NCBI RefSeq assembly: GCF_900111135.1
Contig: NZ_FOGF01000002.1
Span: 48,296 to 112,295, forward strand
Direction: 5' to 3'
Source of the DNA: Granulicatella balaenopterae
Lineage (GTDB): Bacteria > Bacillota > Bacilli > Lactobacillales > Aerococcaceae
DNA length: 64,000 nt
The position numbers and the translations under genes were made by a program. The notes below the pieces were generated by a model that saw only the letters and a list, made by a program, of their open reading frames with translations, was not told where the DNA came from and searched no databases. Positions 61,548 to 64,000 of this stretch are shown here, in pieces. Numbering within the stretch: position 1 is the stretch's first letter; each line of letters begins with the position of its first letter.

Positions 61548-62852
61548 TTACCCTCTCTTCCTGAACGTTACCACTTGAATAAATCTATCGCCAGTGATTC
61601 TAGTTTCTAATTTAGTTGATTGTGTTTCAGCGGTAATGCGACGTAAATTCACCAGTCCTACCCCACGATTCTTGCCTTTAGTTGAGTAACCATTTTTCCA
61701 AATAATTTGCGAGTTTTCAAATGTCGTTGGATCATACGTATTCTCAATTCGCACACTAACCTCATTATTTTTAGCTACCAAAGCTGCAATTACTAAAGGA
61801 TTTTCCGCTAAAACAGTTGCTTCTAAAGCATTATCTAATAGAATCGTTAAGATGCGAATAACATCAATTAACGGCGCATCAACTTTAGGAATCTCACCCA
61901 CTACTTCTAAACGGAATGGAATTTGACTTTGTTTTGCCTGAACTAATTTTTGCGCTAATACATTACGGAATCCTAAATCTTTAATATGCGTCAAATTGAA
62001 ACCACTATAATCATCACGAGTTAATGTTTGATTCATTTGCAACAAGGCAGACTCATAAATTTGAGTAATCTCAGCTATATCTTGATTTTTGATAGCTGGT
62101 CCCAAAGTTGCAACAATCCCAGCAAAATCATGACGAAAACCACGGACTTCACCATATAAATCGCCCAATTCATCAATCATCTTATTTAAGCGTTTGATAG
62201 TATCCGTATATTGGAATTTCAATTGCTGATCTCGCAAATATAGCATTACCAATAAAGTAATAATGAAGATAGATAATGATGACGTAATTTTAATCCCAGT
62301 GTATAAATTATGATAATTTATATCTGCTAAAATAACTAAGAAACGAACCCCAACTAATACAATAAAGTAATCTGTTATTTTTTTAATTATTGGCAAAAAC
62401 TTTTCAGATTCAATAATTTTTTGATTCAAGCCAATTAAATGATGAATCGTTAAAGCTAGTACCAAGGCTATTAAATAAACCGCCATGCGAAAACCTTCAC
62501 GGTAAAACATCATCCATTGTTCACTATCAATAAAATGATATACTAAACTAATAAAAAAATAATAGATTGATTCATAAACTAAAAAAACATATAAGCTATA
62601 AAATAAAGCATAGCGACTCTCTTTTTTTACTTGATAGCGGAAAACAATATAATAAAATACTAGGTAACCGAAGAATCCTATTTGAAAAAAAGATCCTCCA
62701 ACATAAAATATAAAAATATACAACCAATTAATTTTTTTCTTTAAAACTATCGGTTCGATTGTGTTAGCAATTTTTAAACGTATACCTAAAATAGCGATGA
62801 CGGAAAATAATATTCCAAATGTTTCGCTAATTAATTCAAATATATTATTCAT
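61548..62852 (-). CDS. HPK10-like sensor histidine kinase of module B
   Basis: This 434-residue kinase has an N-terminal multi-helix domain and a kinase part with H-box YGEVRGFRHDFAGIVATLG, N-box ILLDNALEAT and G-box RGVGLVNLRRIT. Membrane residues FYYIVFRYQVKKESR and DSEQWMMFYREGF are shared with the module A kinase at the DNA level as well. The ATG follows the stop of the secreted peptide gene directly (TAAATG), so they are translated together. Confidence 0.93.
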   Translation of the reverse strand: MNNIFELISETFGILFSVIAILGIRLKIANTIEPIVLKKKINWLYIFIFYVGGSFFQIGFFGYLVFYYIVFRYQVKKESRYALFYSLYVFLVYESIYYFFISLVYHFIDSEQWMMFYREGFRMAVYLIALVLALTIHHLIGLNQKIIESEKFLPIIKKITDYFIVLVGVRFLVILADINYHNLYTGIKITSSLSIFIITLLVMLYLRDQQLKFQYTDTIKRLNKMIDELGDLYGEVRGFRHDFAGIVATLGPAIKNQDIAEITQIYESALLQMNQTLTRDDYSGFNLTHIKDLGFRNVLAQKLVQAKQSQIPFRLEVVGEIPKVDAPLIDVIRILTILLDNALEATVLAENPLVIAALVAKNNEVSVRIENTYDPTTFENSQIIWKNGYSTKGKNRGVGLVNLRRITAETQSTKLETRITGDRFIQVVTFRKRG

Positions 62853-63029
62853 TTATAAATCTTTTCCACAAAAACCTGGTATTTTACACCACAAGTCTTC
62901 AAGAATATTTCTATATTGGATTACTTCATTATGCGCAATTTTTTCTACTTCATTTGTTGCAGCTTCTACTGTTGGTAAACTAGCTACAATCCCTACTACT
63001 AACACCATTGTCACTAACATCTTTTTCAT
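62853..63029 (-). CDS. Secreted peptide, probable pheromone of module B
   Basis: This 58-codon gene has GAGGAGGAAT upstream and a signal peptide (KKMLVTMVLVVGIVASLPTVEA) like that of module A. The mature part begins ATNEVEKIAHNEVI and ends EDLWCKIPGFCGKDL, with two cysteines five residues apart (C48 and C54) that could form a disulfide ring. Direct contact with the kinase gene and the shared mature start (ATNE-[IV]-[DE]-K-I) with the module A peptide argue that these are paired ligands. It has no double-glycine leader and no agrB-like processing gene nearby. Confidence 0.8.
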   Translation of the reverse strand: MKKMLVTMVLVVGIVASLPTVEAATNEVEKIAHNEVIQYRNILEDLWCKIPGFCGKDL

Positions 63030-63069
63030 GATAATTCCTCCTCAAAGATTATAACTTTTTTTCATCATT

Positions 63070-63115
63070 ATTGTATCATAAGTTCATTTAAGATTGTCGT
63101 ATTTGCCTGAAATGT
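63070..63115 (-). promoter_or_regulatory. Promoter of module B with the shared box
   Basis: A -10 TACAAT (63070-63075, minus strand) lies exactly 30 bp from half-site CCTGAAATGT (63106-63115). The sequence to ~63136 is shared with the promoters at 55759 and 60646. Confidence 0.68.
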
Positions 63116-63145
63116 CAAAAATTGTAGTGTTTTGCAAAAAAAATA

Positions 63146-63184
63146 CCCCCTCAAAGCTAGATTAGTAAGTCTAACTTTAGGGGG
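63146..63184 (-). terminator. Terminator hairpin upstream of module B
   Basis: CCCCCT (63146-63151) pairs with AGGGGG (63179-63184), with inner AAAG/CTTT and TAGA/TCTA. It is the fourth copy of the hairpin family and ends the small frame at 63219. Confidence 0.8.
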
Positions 63185-63218
63185 CGTGGTGATTTTTGAT
63201 TGACAGAAGTGGTTAGTT

Positions 63219-63454
63219 TTATATTGTTCTTAACACGTATTTCAAAAAAATATAAACTATTACTACAACTAGATTCAACAGAATATACGAGGGGAGAGCT
63301 TCCTTAAAAGTTTTATGCCTATTCCCGATTCTTATATTATTATTATATGCCACTAACAATATAAGTGTAGATAAAGTTTTATTATGAGCTGTAATAATAA
63401 GTAGGATAAATATAATGATAAAAATCATAATTTCTTTTATAACTTTTTTGTCAT
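63219..63454 (-). pseudogene. Small membrane protein gene, apparently frameshifted in a run of six A
   Basis: The open frame 63219-63428 encodes two membrane helices (MIFIIIFILLIITA and LPSYILLNLVVVIVYIFLKYV) but its ATG has no good ribosome site. An ATG at 63454, preceded by AAAGAAGTGATTAT, runs into a stop after five codons. One extra A in the run at 63444-63449 would join them into a 78-residue protein starting MTKKVIKEI. It may be a sequencing error, a decayed gene or a phase-variable gene. Function is unknown. Confidence 0.45.
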
Positions 63455-63484
63455 ATAATCACTTCTTTCAAAGTGAACTACACA

Positions 63485-63625
63485 CTAAGCTAAAGCTTAG
63501 GTGCTTCTTGCTTCATCCTCTCCTGCGTTTCCTAATCTAATCTAATTGATTATTCCTCCGTCTTACAAAAAGTCCACAAGCGTATAAGTTTGGGTAGTTC
63601 CTACCCTACTATACTCTATTTTTTA
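63485..63625 (-). mobile_element. Probable right end and guide-RNA region of an IS200/IS605-type element
   Basis: Downstream of the tnpB stop lie two hairpins: GGGTAG/CTACCC (63592-63606) and CTAAGC/GCTTAG (63485-63500). IS200/IS605 elements end in such subterminal hairpins, and the TnpB-associated omega RNA comes from this part of the transcript. The exact end of the element cannot be fixed without the target site. Confidence 0.55.
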
Positions 63626-64000
63626 TTATGCACTCATGAGGATTCTAAGTCCTTCGTTTTTTATATTCAGTGCAGCGTTTATATCTCTATCTAACTCAAG
63701 ACCACATTCACAACAATATGTTCTATCCGTTAGGTTGAGATGTTTTCTATTGCCACAATGGCTACAAATTTGACTCGATGGATACCATTTATCTACTTTT
63801 ACTAAGTATTTACCTCTATCCAATAATTTATACTCAAGCATCGTTTGGAAGAGTCCGTATCCATTGTCTAATGTTGCTTTCCCATTACCGAACCCTTTAT
63901 TTGATATAGCTTTCATATTAAGTGATTCTATACACACGACTTCATACAAGTTGGCTATCCTTGTTGATTCTTTATGTAAGAAATCTAGTCTTTGGTTCGA
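63626..64000 (-). CDS. tnpB: TnpB-family RNA-guided nuclease, C-terminal part (cut by window edge)
   Basis: The frame is open to the right edge, so the N-terminus is outside. The visible ~124 residues include DFLHKESTRIANLYEVVCIESLNMKAIS (RuvC-II region, with the catalytic Glu in CIES), FQTMLEYKLLDRGKYLVKVDKWYPSSQICSHCGNRK with a CxxC, a second CxxC (CCECG) and LDRDINAALNIKNEG with the third RuvC acid. The C-terminus is intact. TnpB proteins are transposon-encoded nucleases that cut DNA guided by an RNA from the element's right end. No TnpA is in view. Confidence 0.93.
   Translation of the reverse strand, partial: SNQRLDFLHKESTRIANLYEVVCIESLNMKAISNKGFGNGKATLDNGYGLFQTMLEYKLLDRGKYLVKVDKWYPSSQICSHCGNRKHLNLTDRTYCCECGLELDRDINAALNIKNEGLRILMSA

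Overview
The window looks like the chromosome of a low-GC Gram-positive bacterium. The base composition is AT-rich, Shine-Dalgarno sites are strong (AGGAGG type) and ATG, GTG and TTG starts all occur. The gene families (LytTR regulators, HPK10-type kinases, a BceRSAB module, ECF transporters, a ptb-buk-linked oxoacid dehydrogenase) fit Lactobacillales, probably Enterococcus-like. The species cannot be fixed from the sequence.

Region 1 (1-12.9 kb): a bacterial microcompartment (BMC) operon on the minus strand, cut by the left edge. Its core is a choline trimethylamine-lyase (CutC), whose choline-binding and radical residues can all be found, and its activase CutD. Around them are five BMC-domain shell genes, a pentameric vertex gene, alcohol and aldehyde dehydrogenases, a DMT transporter and EutJ-, EutP-, EutT- and EutQ-like accessory genes. 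A divergent MerR-type regulator probably controls the operon through a promoter with a 19-bp spacer. Three accessory proteins lack expected key residues: the aldehyde dehydrogenase has no catalytic Cys, the EutP-like protein has no intact nucleotide-binding motifs, and the EutT-like protein has no Cys cluster.

Region 2 (13-39.6 kb): mostly housekeeping and metabolic genes. They are YjiH, glycogen phosphorylase, a DUF389 protein, an AGCS amino-acid symporter, asnA, an MFS transporter, a BceRSAB-type antimicrobial-peptide sensing and resistance module, a LysR regulator, an E1-alpha/E1-beta/E2/E3-PTS IIC-ptb-buk operon, a PanE-like reductase, tenA with a structured leader, and an alpha/beta hydrolase. 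A cluster of DnaA boxes lies between bceR and bceB.

Region 3 (39.9-49.3 kb): a LytTR/DUF3021 pair with a perfect 21-bp-period direct repeat, an orphan LytTR response regulator, a TetR-controlled five-gene transport operon (EcfA-EcfA-EcfT fusion, S component, ABC ATPase and two permeases), and a secreted cell-wall/glucan-binding repeat protein with a truncated, rearranged copy next to it.

Region 4 (49.3-63.5 kb): two paralogous modules that look like peptide quorum-sensing circuits. Each has a short Sec-type secreted peptide gene directly upstream of an HPK10-like kinase and a LytTR response regulator. Each is followed by a secreted small protein, which is lactococcin-972-like in module A and DUF2712-like in module B, and by dedicated ABC transporter genes. 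Five promoters in this region share one layout: a LytTR-like half-site exactly 30 bp upstream of the -10 hexamer. A two-gene operon of 36- and 40-residue hydrophobic peptides carries the same promoter. This circuit is the most interesting and least explained system in the window.

Region 5 (63.5-64 kb): the C-terminal part of an IS200/IS605-family TnpB with its right-end hairpins, cut by the right edge.
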